From: Glandiceps talaboti | Lineage: Eukaryota; Hemichordata; Enteropneusta; Spengelidae | DNA length: 64,000 bases | NCBI RefSeq assembly: GCF_964340395.1 | Contig: NC_135563.1 | Coordinates: forward strand, 10,000,075-10,064,074 | Direction of reading: 5' to 3' | Part shown: piece by piece, positions 1 through 12,400 of the stretch | How the letters are laid out: each line of letters starts with the position of its first letter | How positions within the stretch are numbered: the stretch's first letter is position 1 | Made by a program: the position numbers and the translations under genes | The notes under the pieces: generated by a model | The model's database searches: none | What the model saw: only the letters and a program-made list of their open reading frames with translations | What the model was told of the DNA's origin: nothing

Positions 1-544
1 ATGTTGTGTACAATTTAATGACACCACCAGATTGAGGGGAATACATGGTGTAAATGTTATATGTATACAACGTCGTAAACCACAGCCTCTTTTACTGCAC
101 CGTCCAAGATGCACCGCCCAGAGGTTGTTTTAGCAGAAATACGTATTCTGGTTTGCGAGGGTGTTTTTTTAAAAATTTCGTTGCTTCAGCAGAAATACAA
201 GCTCTGACTTGCGAGAATGTAGATACAAGAAATGAGAGTAACCACAGCTGTATAAACAAGTATCAGTGCAAAATATTGAAATATGGTGGGTATGACATAT
301 TTGATGTATGTGTACACTGTATTATATGACAGTGGAAGCTGAGCTTTTGGCTAGCTAAGATAGATACCAACTAAAACTACGATATTGTTGTGATGTGTTG
401 ATATAAGCTATTGAATGGCTCAGCCTGTTGCAAAAATCCCTGGGTAAGATTACATCAAAAACCACAATTTTACCTATAAAGTCAGTCCAGGTGTACATTT
501 GTATGAATGGGCACCTGGTGGAACAGCAGTTGCTATGAAAAAAA

Positions 545-650
545 TTTAACCAGATAATGATAATAATGATAATAAAGATATTTATATAGCGCCTAGTATC
601 CATCAATGATGCTCACTGAGGCTTTACAATAGAACTGTTACAGATAAGCT
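545..650 (-). repeat. Relic of a retroelement 3' tail
   Basis: An AT-rich (ATA/ATT)n stretch is followed by 'tatatagcgcctagtatc' and 'ctgaggctttacaat'. Read on the - strand this resembles the common metazoan LINE/SINE tail, in which a short 'gcgctttataaat' box precedes an ATT repeat. Compare the LINE tail at 28978-29016 in this window. Short and decayed. Confidence 0.4.
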
Positions 651-748
651 CTCTCAAAAAGGTATGTCTGCAATAACGGAAAAATAAACAAAATGTGATA
701 AGAATAATTGTTAAAATATTGCTTTGCATGAACGAATACATAGGATTT

Positions 749-797
<49 letters not shown>

Positions 798-798
798 C
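749..798 (+). repeat. (CAA)n microsatellite
   Basis: About 16 uninterrupted ACA/CAA units. Reading frames across it give poly-Thr or poly-Val strings with no coding merit. Confidence 0.95.
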
Positions 799-1220
799 GA
801 TTATTCTCACAGCACTCGCTGATACTATACACGTGTTAACAGTATATGCTATTTGTTTAAGTAATCTGCATATGTGAATACATTGATGCTACAGATCTGT
901 ACATGTACAGTAGTAGTAACAATACAATATTGATCTTACCTTCAACTGGATGTTTGTTTTCATCATAATCAACAGATGTGACTTGTTTCCATGGCTACTG
1001 ATATATACCTGTTTATGATATTCCTTAATAATCACAAAGTAAAAAAAAATCCATGACCTCTTAGCCTTTTCAACAAAGTCAGTGGTTTTGCATATATTTA
1101 TGACTGGCCTTTGGATTAATGTGTTTTAGTACTTTCAATATTTTGGTTTCATTTCACTTTCACATTTTTATTTTAGTTTACAATTTTCTATCACAATTTC
1201 TATCTGTATTCTTTAATTTC

Positions 1221-1452
1221 TATTGTATTGTCCTGTAGTGTGCTGTAGTGTGCTGTACTGTACTGTGCTGTATTGTACTGTACTGTACTGTGCTGTATTG
1301 TACTGTGCTGTGCTGTGCTGTGTTGTGCTGTGCTGTAGTTTGCTGTACTGTACTGTGTTGTGCTGTGTTGTGCTGTGCTGTGTGGTGCTGTCCTGCACTG
1401 CACTGTACTCTACTGTACTGTACTGTACTGTATGCATTGTACTGTACTCCAT
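1221..1452 (+). repeat. Degenerate pentanucleotide array (TGTAC/TGTGC)n
   Basis: About 230 bp of five-base units of the form ctgta, ctgtg and ttgta. All frames stay open because the units avoid stop codons, which explains the long low-complexity reading frames on both strands. Confidence 0.9.
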
Positions 1453-1700
1453 ATAAACCATATTGTAAATTGTATTGCAAGTTGTAAATTGTATTATGCT
1501 GTATTATAATTGCATTGTCAGGTATTATAATTGTATTATACATTCCATTTTAGTACTACATGTACTATTATGTCTCCAAGATGTCACCATTGATCATGAT
1601 TTTCCACTGAATTTTTGTTATTCTATACATGGATTAGCACAAACGTGATCTGTCTATCCGTTGTTAATGTTAATGGTCTGTTTTTATATATTATTTGCAG

Positions 1701-1783
1701 AACTCGGTCTAACCAAGACAAATGACAAATTGTCCAAACTTGATCAGCAAATACTTCATCAAAAACTAACACTAGCACAAGAG
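1701..1783 (+). CDS. CCDC125: CCDC125 first visible exon
   Basis: Acceptor ttatttgcag, donor gtgagt. The first two bases complete a codon begun upstream. It encodes LGLTKTNDKLSKLDQQIL then HQKLTLAQE, a heptad-like stretch entering the first coiled coil. It aligns just before the conserved EVEML block of vertebrate CCDC125. No earlier exon was found in 1-1700. Confidence 0.88.
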
Positions 1784-1870
1784 GTGAGTTACTACATTGC
1801 ATAATTTGTTTGTCAGTCTTACTCTTACATGTCAGTTGGATTGAAATAGTTTGTTTATCTGACAAACAGT

Positions 1871-1932
<62 letters not shown>

Positions 1933-4900
1933 TATACAAAAGTACATGGTTAGAACATGGACAGTTCTTCTTAAATGTCACATGACCAATTAATACATGT
2001 ACATCCCATAATATTATACATTTTGACAGAGACACATTTTCACCGTTTGTCTTTCCAGGAAGTTGAAATTCTTCGCAATGAACTTGAAGCCTTCCAAAGA
2101 CAATTAGATAGCAAGTACCGGGCAATAAGAATCCTTCAAAGTCAGGTAAGCTATCATTTCCAATATTAATAGTTTCATTATATTTGATGATATGTATCCA
2201 GGTAGACTGAAAAAACGATTCATTGTTGTGGACACTCCATTATCACTTAATACAACATGTATGTGTGAGCAAGTGATTGAAGGAACACCATGACAACAAT
2301 ATTTCAGTCTACATCACAAGATATATAATATCAACCTCACAGAAAATAGTATATGCTACATGTGTACATGTACATGTACTATAGTCCAGTCAACTTGAAA
2401 TAGAACATCATCTGGTGCAACAAATCGTCACGTCAGTGCAATAAGGTCATATCTGCCTATACAATTACATAGCAGATACGACCTTTCTGCACTGATGCAG
2501 CGAAATATGTTACTGACTTTGCTGATGACGACAAATATAGATATCCTTGATAGGGTGACATCACCCTACTGGCTAGAACCAAAATAAGCCAGTGTTCTCC
2601 TTTATCTGTATACCATTGTATAAATACAGCATGTACAATCAAAATATGTACTTTGAAATTTATGTTTAGGCAGATTCTCTGATGGATGCCTTTCGATCCT
2701 ACTACAACATTGTTGAGTACTGAGTCTTATACTCTGAGTACAGTGTTGGAATGACAGCCTGTCTGTCATATTTTGATAAATTAGGGAGTTGTAAAAGTGA
2801 GTTATAAAATGTGTGGAAAACAAATTGAATGGCTCTGAAATGTTATAAAGTGACAGCTTTCATAGGTTTGTAAAAGGTATGTTTCATTGTCTGTTTGAAA
2901 AGGTCAGTTGATCCTGTCATTGTGTAGAAATGTAACAGCCTGTAGATATCATTTGATGAGTCAGACACATTTCGTAACATATTTGGGTATGGATTGTCAA
3001 CATGTGTACAATGTATGTACATTATACAACTGTTGACATGCAAGCAGTAACTTGTGTTCTCCCCACTATGGAGAAATCATGGTGCTACCACCAACACCAT
3101 CCTTGCCACCCAGGCTGCCATGCTTGCCAGGTTTCTGCCACGCTTCAAAAGCGTTCTACCGTCCTTGAGCTTTAGTAATCTTTGAATGACAATATTATAA
3201 TACTTTCACATGAAGCAAATTGTTGATTCCAATGTCTATCTGTGTAATTATGTAAATATAAACATGTCAGAGTATGTTTCAATATTGAAGACATGCATAT
3301 TATATGTTGATGATTATGCATATCATTATTCAAATTACCATACTATTGATATGTAAATTATTATGCAAATTTATTATGTCAACCTTGCAATCTAACCTTG
3401 GGAGAGCAGTTGTGACAAGCAGAACTTATTACAAATGGGGATAGTAAATAGACTGTAATGACGTGTTCTGGGCTTACATGTATCAGCCTGCCTAATATTT
3501 GGGGAAAGGGAGATTAGACTGCGCCCTCAACGGCTGATCTGTCAGTCAAGGATAGTAAACTAATGAATTGGAGTAATAACACTTGGCACAGCATGATTGA
3601 AGCACAGAAACATGTTTGAAATATTTTCAATGTGTTATACATTTGGTACATGTACATTTCATGTGTATGGTGTATGATTGGATATATTGATGATTTGTAC
3701 AGTCATCATACAAATTAATTACATAGCATTATGACGTAATAATCCAACATGACATTGTTGCATAAATAACCACATGCAACTGATTAATATCAACAAACAT
3801 TTTTTGATAATGCCGGTATAATATATTATGAGTAATAATAAGCTCTGTCGGTGGGAATAACATGATCAATACCACAAAGGTTTGTGGACATTATTAATGT
3901 GCCTTATTTACATACAATGCAAGTGAAAGTAAGCATGATTCATGTGTTGGGTTGTTTGCATTTCATTCTCTGTGTTTATAGTATATAGATTTTGATGGTG
4001 TCCAACCAGCATGATGGATAAAACATTTAATGGCAAATTTTGATAACATTTTTGGTCGACTGACATATTTCTGTTTCTTCTGTTATATGAACTGTATGTA
4101 TTGTGTTTATATCAATGTAAACACCTTGTTGGTCGCTTCTTGTACTACCAGGCATTTGGCATACAATAACATAATGAAAAATTTAAACCTATGTATTCCC
4201 TGTGTATAGTTAGTTTAATGGGGGAGTAAATATACACTAACACTGTAGACCTGGACAGTTTCACTGAAGACTTATTTTGTAGGAAAACAAAAACAGGAAA
4301 AATAAGTAGTGACTGAAATGTCTCTTTATACACAGGCAGATTGTTAGGCTTAATAATTCTGATTATTAAAATAAGTCTTTCTGAACTAGTTGAAGTCAGT
4401 AAAATCACAAAATTTTCCAGCGGTGAAAATGTACTGAAAGGTTTACAGTATACCGAAGTTGTCATACAAAGGGAATTTGAAGTTTACAGTCAGCAGTAAT
4501 CAGGAACCCCTTCACAAAATTAGGAATCACTCACTGCCTTATTAGTGTATCACCCCAAATGTAGTAAGTGAAATATCATCCCATAGTTGTCTGAAAAAAA
4601 TGAATTGTGACCAAACTTAGTCTAGTTACTATACAGGTAATCGTTCTCTATAATTCTCGCTATCTGCAATACAATTCTATGCATCGCTAAGGAGTCAAAT
4701 GGAACGCAGTCTCGCGACCGCGCTTGCATTTGTCGACACCTACACTTCTGGTCGCCTATGTCAATACACGTGAATGTTTCTTCCAAACAGTTTATTTGTA
4801 ACAAATAAGATAAACGCAAGTTTTAAGCTCATATAATTATGGAGGTGGGAAATTTAAATATGTACAGTATCTTTCCAGAGCAAAATTACAAGAGATGTAT

Positions 4901-6269
4901 ACAACTGAAAATGGGAAAGAAACATTCCTGTGTATTAGCATAGCCGACCGGAAGTGTAGTTGTCGACATTAGAACAAGTTAGACTTCGTTCCATTTGACT
5001 CCACAGTGATGTGTAGAATTGTATTGCAGGTAGCGAGAATTGATCACTTTCCAATGTATAGTCAAATGGACAAATTCTATCTCATATCTAGCTAACTCTC
5101 CTGCTGGGGAAGGGTTGAACAGTGCATGCCAGTAGTAATCTATCACACACTGATAGGCAGATGTACTTGGTTACTTTATTCAGTTTACTACGAACTCAAC
5201 CTCCAGTTTGAATGTAAGTCACATGAGGATGCAATAATGTCATCACACCTATATATCATTGCTTCAGTAGCATAAATTATTTATTAGCATAAAAAATTCC
5301 TAGACTTATACAATGGAAATGATTGTAATGCATATACAACTAGACAACATGTATACCAAACTATGTAGTGAACATGATATGATCCTCAAATAACTAATCC
5401 TCTATTGACATAAATACTAACAATCCAATTTCTTTCTGTGGTGTGTATATGTGTGTATAGACAACTCAAGTAAGTGTGTCAATATGTTTTTTTCATGTAA
5501 ATATCAAGTGCATCTTTCATTCATTTAGAAAATGCATCATCCATATGGTGGCAGAAAATATTTAAAAAGTGGGATTTCATATCATTTCATATCTATCTAA
5601 AACTCTTCATCTACATCTGTATTCTGTGATATACAGTTAGTACCATGGTATATTTGTTGCTAAATTCATGACAGTCATCTAAGCTCTTCTTTACATCCTT
5701 TTGTGAATGCATACAATTATGATAAATAGCGCCCTCGTGCAGGGTGTTAGTCATCTACTCTTGTTTTTCAGTGCGTTTTTCTATTGACTATGTAAAGTGC
5801 TGTTTACTTTGCATGGGAAGTTATAAATTGGTGTTAAATTCTCACTATCTCTTGTCATAACCTAGAATGTAAGGTATGTCTTATTGCACTGCCCTCAACG
5901 GTCTTGATCTATAAAGGGGTTTGTGTGAGGGCGCCCCAACATGGTGTTCCTTACAGATTACTGGTAGTTGTGACCAAATGTAAGAATTTATTTTTAAAGC
6001 TGGGAAACAAGGATTCCGATATGCATTATTAAACTGGTGTAACTTTTTCCATCTAGACTGCAGTGAATAATTGATAAAACTTGTAAACTTTCTATGTGTA
6101 GAGTTGATGATATTATAAGAGACACTCATCACAGCATACATGTATTTCTTCTAACAAACTTTCTACAAACATTTCCAACACCCCTAACTAACAGTCTTAC
6201 TCTCAATGTGTGTTTGTGTGTGTGGGGGGGGGGGGGAGATGGGTTCGCGCATGTGTGCATGCATCCTGC

Positions 6270-6333
<64 letters not shown>

Positions 6334-6378
6334 ATGTTTGTATCTACATTTGAATGTATGTATGTATGTATGTATAAT

Positions 6379-6431
<53 letters not shown>

Positions 6432-9400
6432 TGTAAATGTCCATATTATTAAATATGTGTCAGCTGTTGTGAGAGGTGGGCTTTATAGATGTTGACTTGG
6501 GATTAAGAACTGACAAATTTATGGTAAATGAGGTTAGCTGGGGTACAATGGTCCTTTCATGTAGTTTAATATTTATGTTTGCAAAGTAAGTAACTGATAA
6601 ATGTATTCTTTTTGTACAGGCTCTCTTAGCTCAGGCCAATCAGCTTGAAACAACTGTGTCAACAGAGGCTGCAAAGAAAAAACTTGAAACGGTAAGTTCC
6701 TTAAAATGAATATTATATGTACTGTATGCCATATCTTTGTATAGGATGTCAACTCTCTATAGTTTGAGTGAATGTCTTTGTATAGGATGTCAACTCTCTT
6801 CAGTTTGAATGAATGTCTTTATAGTTTGAGTCAATGCCTTTGTATAGGATGTCAACTCTCTATAGTTTGAGTGAATGTCTTTATGTTACTATCCCATATC
6901 TTTGCATAGGATGTCAACTCTCTACAGTTTGAGTTGGAGGCACAGAATGGCTCCATGATGCTGAGTGAACAAACCTGGGCTGACAGATTTGACCGGTAGG
7001 TTGATGATACACATGTACAGTAGTGGCAATCAAAGCTTCAGTTTATAGATGGACACAGACCAAAACTATTGTTTGGACATTAGGGTGGTGTTTCTGATAG
7101 GTACAATGTAGCTTTACTCAAGTGGCCACACACTATCTTGGTTATAGGGTAATTATATCCACGCAACAGAGGCACCACTAGCACTCATCCAGTTGTGTTA
7201 ATCTACCACATCAAACAACAATAGTTTTTAGTCTGTGTCTGTCTTGCTAAGCCGGAACCTTGGTTGCCGCTGTAGTACATATATCAATTGAAGACAATCA
7301 GTCAGATAAACCAACTACTGTACTTAGCTATCTAGCTATCATTTAATGACAGATGTGTGATTTATATACATGTACAGGTAAACCAACAACTGTATCTAGC
7401 TATCTAGCTATCAACTATTAACTAATGACAGATGTGTGATGTATAAACATGCGCAGGTAAAACCACAGACTGTATCTAGCTATCAACTAACGACAGACGA
7501 AGTCACTGCTCCTGTAGAATTTACAGTGCTATGCATTATTAAAATTCCTAGTGACAACAGCAAGGCTCAAACTGTCAACTTGGACATTCCAAGCTGGCCA
7601 TTTGACTATTGTGACTCAACCCCCCCCCCCCCCCCCCCCCCTTAACATGCATGTATTGTACCTGTTTGATACAAAGTGAACTATTTGTGAATCAGTCATA
7701 ATTCTAACTAATAATACATGAACTGTAATGTTTTTTTTCTCACTGGTAGGGTATGCTTAGAGAATGCTGCACTGATGGCCACTCTGAGAGCAAAGGCAGA
7801 TGAACTCAGCAAAGTACACGCAGAAAAAAACAGTAAGTCCACATGCAGTGTTCATTCAAGAGTGTGGAATTTGCACGAATTTCCTTCAAAAAGCCCCTAG
7901 AAATATGACAAATGAGGTCCAGACGCCACATTCAAAAAATGGTCTTTGGTGTCGTGTTTTCAATGAGTTCATTAACAACACAAAGCAAAATATTCTGACT
8001 TGTTTTTTAACCAAAAGGCTACCGACAGGCGTCTAGAATTTGATACATGTGATCTAAATCTGTCACATGTTTACGGGGTAAATTGATACAAAGTCTAACT
8101 TTATGAGTGAGACTGTTAATGTTGCCAAATGCTTAATGTTACATGTATGACTCCAATGATTGGTTTATTTCCATAATGGTGCCAATCAAAATATCTCTGT
8201 TACCAACTGGCCAACAAGAGAACCAAAGATCATATATATTGAAGAATACTATTTACAGCTGTGAATGTTACCAGTAAGCTTAATCCAAATTGCAAGGTCA
8301 AAGGTCAGGCCATCACGCTATCCCAATTTGATGTCAGAGCAATTTCTTCCAAAACTTGTTTCCCTTGTTTCTTGTGAGACAAAGTATGATGGGTTGGTAG
8401 GACTTTGAAAAAAACAACTTTTGAAAATGGAAATCTCACTTGTATATTCATATGCCTGTAAAACAAGAGAAATACATCTCATAGCAGTGATAAACTTTAA
8501 ACATGTTAAAGTGACTTGTCGTAGCAGCTAATGTGTAGTGTCAGTAGAGGTCTTTCTCAAATTACGCCATTAGTGTGACATGTGTAACACGGTGAGGTCA
8601 ATAGCCGGCATGTAATGTATGGAAGCCATATGTTGACACACATGGATGAAACTGATCCTTTTGTCACTATGTTTTGAACCCCTGAGTAGTGGTTTCTTAA
8701 TCAATGACTTGAGATTTCTTATCTTGTCTATTTAAAAAAAAAAAATGTTGACTCTTAAATTTGTCACAGAGACACATTCTACCTTAACTTTATCATGTGA
8801 AGTTGTAAAAGGAAAAAGGCAATTGTTCCTGAAGTACCATGATGACATAGTTTATCAGTATGTCTATAGCATAAATACAACCTGCAAAAGAACACCGGTG
8901 CGTTTACTTGAAAGGAGTGAACCAAAGAAAGATTTCAGACACAATTAGGTAAAAACAACAATACAATTGATATGAAAATGACAGGGAGTGCCTCTTATGT
9001 AGGTTCGTGCAATGCTTTTAACAGTTTGTTTATATCTGTGTAAGTTATAATGTAACAGTAACAGTTGGACTTACAGGGTATAATAATTTGTAGTCGTTCT
9101 ATGAGTATTTTAGAGTTATGGAATCCATTCTATCAGCAAACAGAGTTATCGGATCCGGGGCTCATGTGGTGGTTACACTTTGATGAGTTACTACCACTAA
9201 TTACATTGTATATCTTTGCTTGAAACTTGCCTCATTCCTGCTTACCACAAGCAAGCAAACTCATCGGTGTTTTTTTGCTGGTTGTATATAACTCGTATAT
9301 TTACTGTTGTCTATTACACTTTATGTGAATCAATATTATTAGCCCCCCCCCCCCCCCCCCCACACACACACACTTTGTAGTGTTTATTTGTTGCCACCAA

Positions 9401-12400
9401 TTTCCTGCAAGTTTGCTAGACCCCCAAGTCGTTTCTAAACTCTTCAATACTTATCAGAAGTAATGTAAAGTTTATTGAAATGTATTGAGATAACTTTCAC
9501 CATTTTTTTCCCAGGCGTTGCAAGAGAACGAGATGAATTGATAGCAATGATGGATGTAAAGGAAAGACTGCAATATGAAAAACAGAAATCAACATCTTCT
9601 GATAACTATATGGTCAACAGCGTTGCCGAGGTATGTCATAGTAGTAGATACAACTTTATATCATTATTACATATGTACCAGAGATAACTGTACTTGCACC
9701 GTTGTACGCACATACTGTATTAGCATCACAGTGCAACACCGGAAAATTATTGCCTGTCTGCAAATGATATACAAATGATATGCAAATGAGGATGCAATCA
9801 TTTGTTGTACATGAAAGCATGGAATAACACAGTATCATATGTATGGAAATTTGCATGTTTTGGATAAACAGATTTGATAATAACAGGACCCCATTCTGCG
9901 TTATTCCAGTGTGGGTGCTATGGGTTACATGTATATACACTTGTGCTTGCAGTGTCTTCTGCTGCACTTTCAAGAGCGTCGCGAGTGAAAGTACTGCCGC
10001 AGAGAACACTCCAAAAAGTCATCATTAATGTATTGAGTGGAAAAGTAATTTTGCTTCCACATCTGTCGTTAGTTGATAGCTAGATAGGTCAGTGGTTTAC
10101 CTAGATAGGTCAGTGGTTTACCTGCACATGTATATGTATATAAATCACACATCTATCATTAATTGATAGCTAGATACAGTCGGTGGTTTACCTGTACATG
10201 TATATAAATCACACATCTGTCATTAGTTGATGGCTAGATACAGTCGGTGGTTTACCTGTACATGTACTATGAGATTGCCAGATTGAATCAAATAGCCCAC
10301 AGTCCTATATTCTGTGTATCATATTTCAACAACACTGAGTATCCTCCTGTAAATAAACCTTGCGGCGTAAATATATTAGAATTAGGTTTGTTTGAGATTC
10401 TCTCTTCTGTCTGGTATTTTGTGTGAATGATAATTATGAGAACATAACAATTACCAGAGTCCCTCAAGTATGTTTTACTTACTATTGATAAAGTTTATCA
10501 TGCACGGTTTTGTGTCTCCCATATACATTGCATATGCCCCCTACAGCTGAAGTGCTTATACAATACTATGTTGTTCGTTTGAAATTCTGTATTTTGTCTG
10601 AAATGTGTTTTGTGTTTACAACAAAATTACCTTTATTAACTTTTAGAGTAGTTATTTTTTGTGCGTGGGTGATACATTGAAGGGAAATTTCTTTTAGCCT
10701 TGAGATTTTTTTCTCTTCTCTAGAAATATGAGCTGCTATATATCTTCTTTTTTCTACAAATTAAATTGCATGTAGATATGTACATATGTGTAATATTTGA
10801 TCCGAAAAGCAGCTTACATTGTGTAGTTTTGAGGAAATTTGATATCATTTGCATATTGTTGATTTACATACATGTTCATTTGCATAATTTTAATGTAAAT
10901 TATAGTCATCATTTGTAACATATGCAAACCGTGCCATATTGTTTGCTAAGTGCACAGGCCGTGTGGGGAGAATACTTGCCAGGTAACCCACCTAGCCTAA
11001 TACAGAGGCTGTGTAATAAAGCTGACATTATGTCTTGTCTCTCAATTTGATTAAAATCTGATGTATTGTACACTTTGTGATTTCTTTTTAGCTTATACAT
11101 TTACTGTTGTTTGTTCTTTTGTGAGCGCTCATTATATCTGACACGACGCCATAGGCATTCCCGTACCAAATCTCATACTTACAAGTAGCCAATCAGAATC
11201 TGTCTTACAATATATACACTCAACGTTCAAAATAGAAAGAAAGAGAACCACCAAACAATAATGATAACATCGTTGTCTGCGCTCTGTGCTCATGCTCTTT
11301 TCAAACAGAGTGCTCTGAAGTACTGTACCCATATGTTTCGACGCATTACATGTTCTCATTCGTTAAATGAATTCACTCAGTGATGAGATTTGGTACGGGA
11401 ATGCCTATGGTGTGGTGTCAGATTAAGTAACGAGTGCTAAAAAAGGACAAACGACAGTAAACGTAACAGCCAAAATGAAATTGTGAAGTGTACACTACAT
11501 CAGATTTTAATCAGATTGCTTGTCTCTTAATACTATAACTTTCAGCAGCTATCAGTACTTGGTGCATGTCATTGTCGGGTTACAAGTCCAGAACCATGTA
11601 GCTGTGCCAGAGCTGCTGCAAATCTTAAAAGGGAAAATAGCAGACTCCATGATAAGGTTGGTGTTATCCCAATAATTCTGTTTTTACACTAGACTATAGA
11701 GATATCTATTTAGTAATTAAAGGCCTTCTTTGGGTTTCAAAACTGGTTGTTGGACTGGGCGATAGAAATGGTTGGTCCAGAACAAAGGAATGATCCTGTG
11801 TTACCAATAGTGAGCAAACACTAATACGGTGACCTGGGATTCAAACAGCCCTTTAACCTGGTATAAATGAACCAGATTTGATCCGAATTTGTCTCCTGTA
11901 GGTACTCTTATGTACCATTATGAAGAGTGCCACAGCATACTAATATTTGGACTATTCCATTTTTACACGGGGATAGTTACCACTTGGTTATGCAAATTAT
12001 GCAACTTACCTTGCACAGATCTTGCCCAAACACTAATCACTTCTAGCCATTACCCCAAAGAATATGTGTGTACATATATTAAAATTTGTTTGATTTGGTG
12101 AGCAAGCCGTTTTTGAGAAAATGATGACACAGATAGACAGACCAACAGACAGACAGACACACACTACCAGACAACATTTAAAACAAAAACCTCCTCCTTA
12201 TGAGAAGTAATGCTCAAAGAATTAAAAACAAAGTAAAAAAATGAACCTCATAATTGTCAAGAAAATGAAAAATCACCTTCATGCAGCAAAAAAAAAAAAA
12301 AAAAAAAAATTCTACCTTAATTAGGCGTAAAAAAAAATTGTGTGGTTCCGATTACATTCAATTTTAAAATAGGTGGGGTAGGTAGATTGTCTATTTTATT

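Larger units (their letters stand above)
1..1700. other. Intronic DNA of CCDC125, no exon seen
   Basis: No coding segment was found on either strand. It holds an old retroelement-tail relic (about 545-650), a trinucleotide array (749-798) and a degenerate pentanucleotide array (1221-1452). As the exon at 1701 begins mid-codon, at least the part next to it is intron. Confidence 0.6.
2146..6619 (+). other. CCDC125 intron, 4.5 kb
   Basis: Intron between the exons ending at 2145 and starting at 6620. It carries a hairpin at 2431-2497, a foldback element at about 4627-5063 and a compound G/TG array at 6221-6434. No coding sequence or RNA gene is recognised in the rest. Confidence 0.8.

Noticed and set aside
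1200-1543. Overlapping Cys/Leu- and Ser/Thr-rich frames on both strands
   Set aside because: Explained entirely by the pentanucleotide array; the five-base unit simply lacks stops.
6094-6495. Long Cys-Val / His-Thr reading frames over TG arrays (also near 14.5-15.0, 26.2, 27.8-28.3, 34.0-34.6 and 52.2 kb)
   Set aside because: They are translations of stop-free microsatellites, open in several frames on both strands, with no splice sites or non-repeat coding context.
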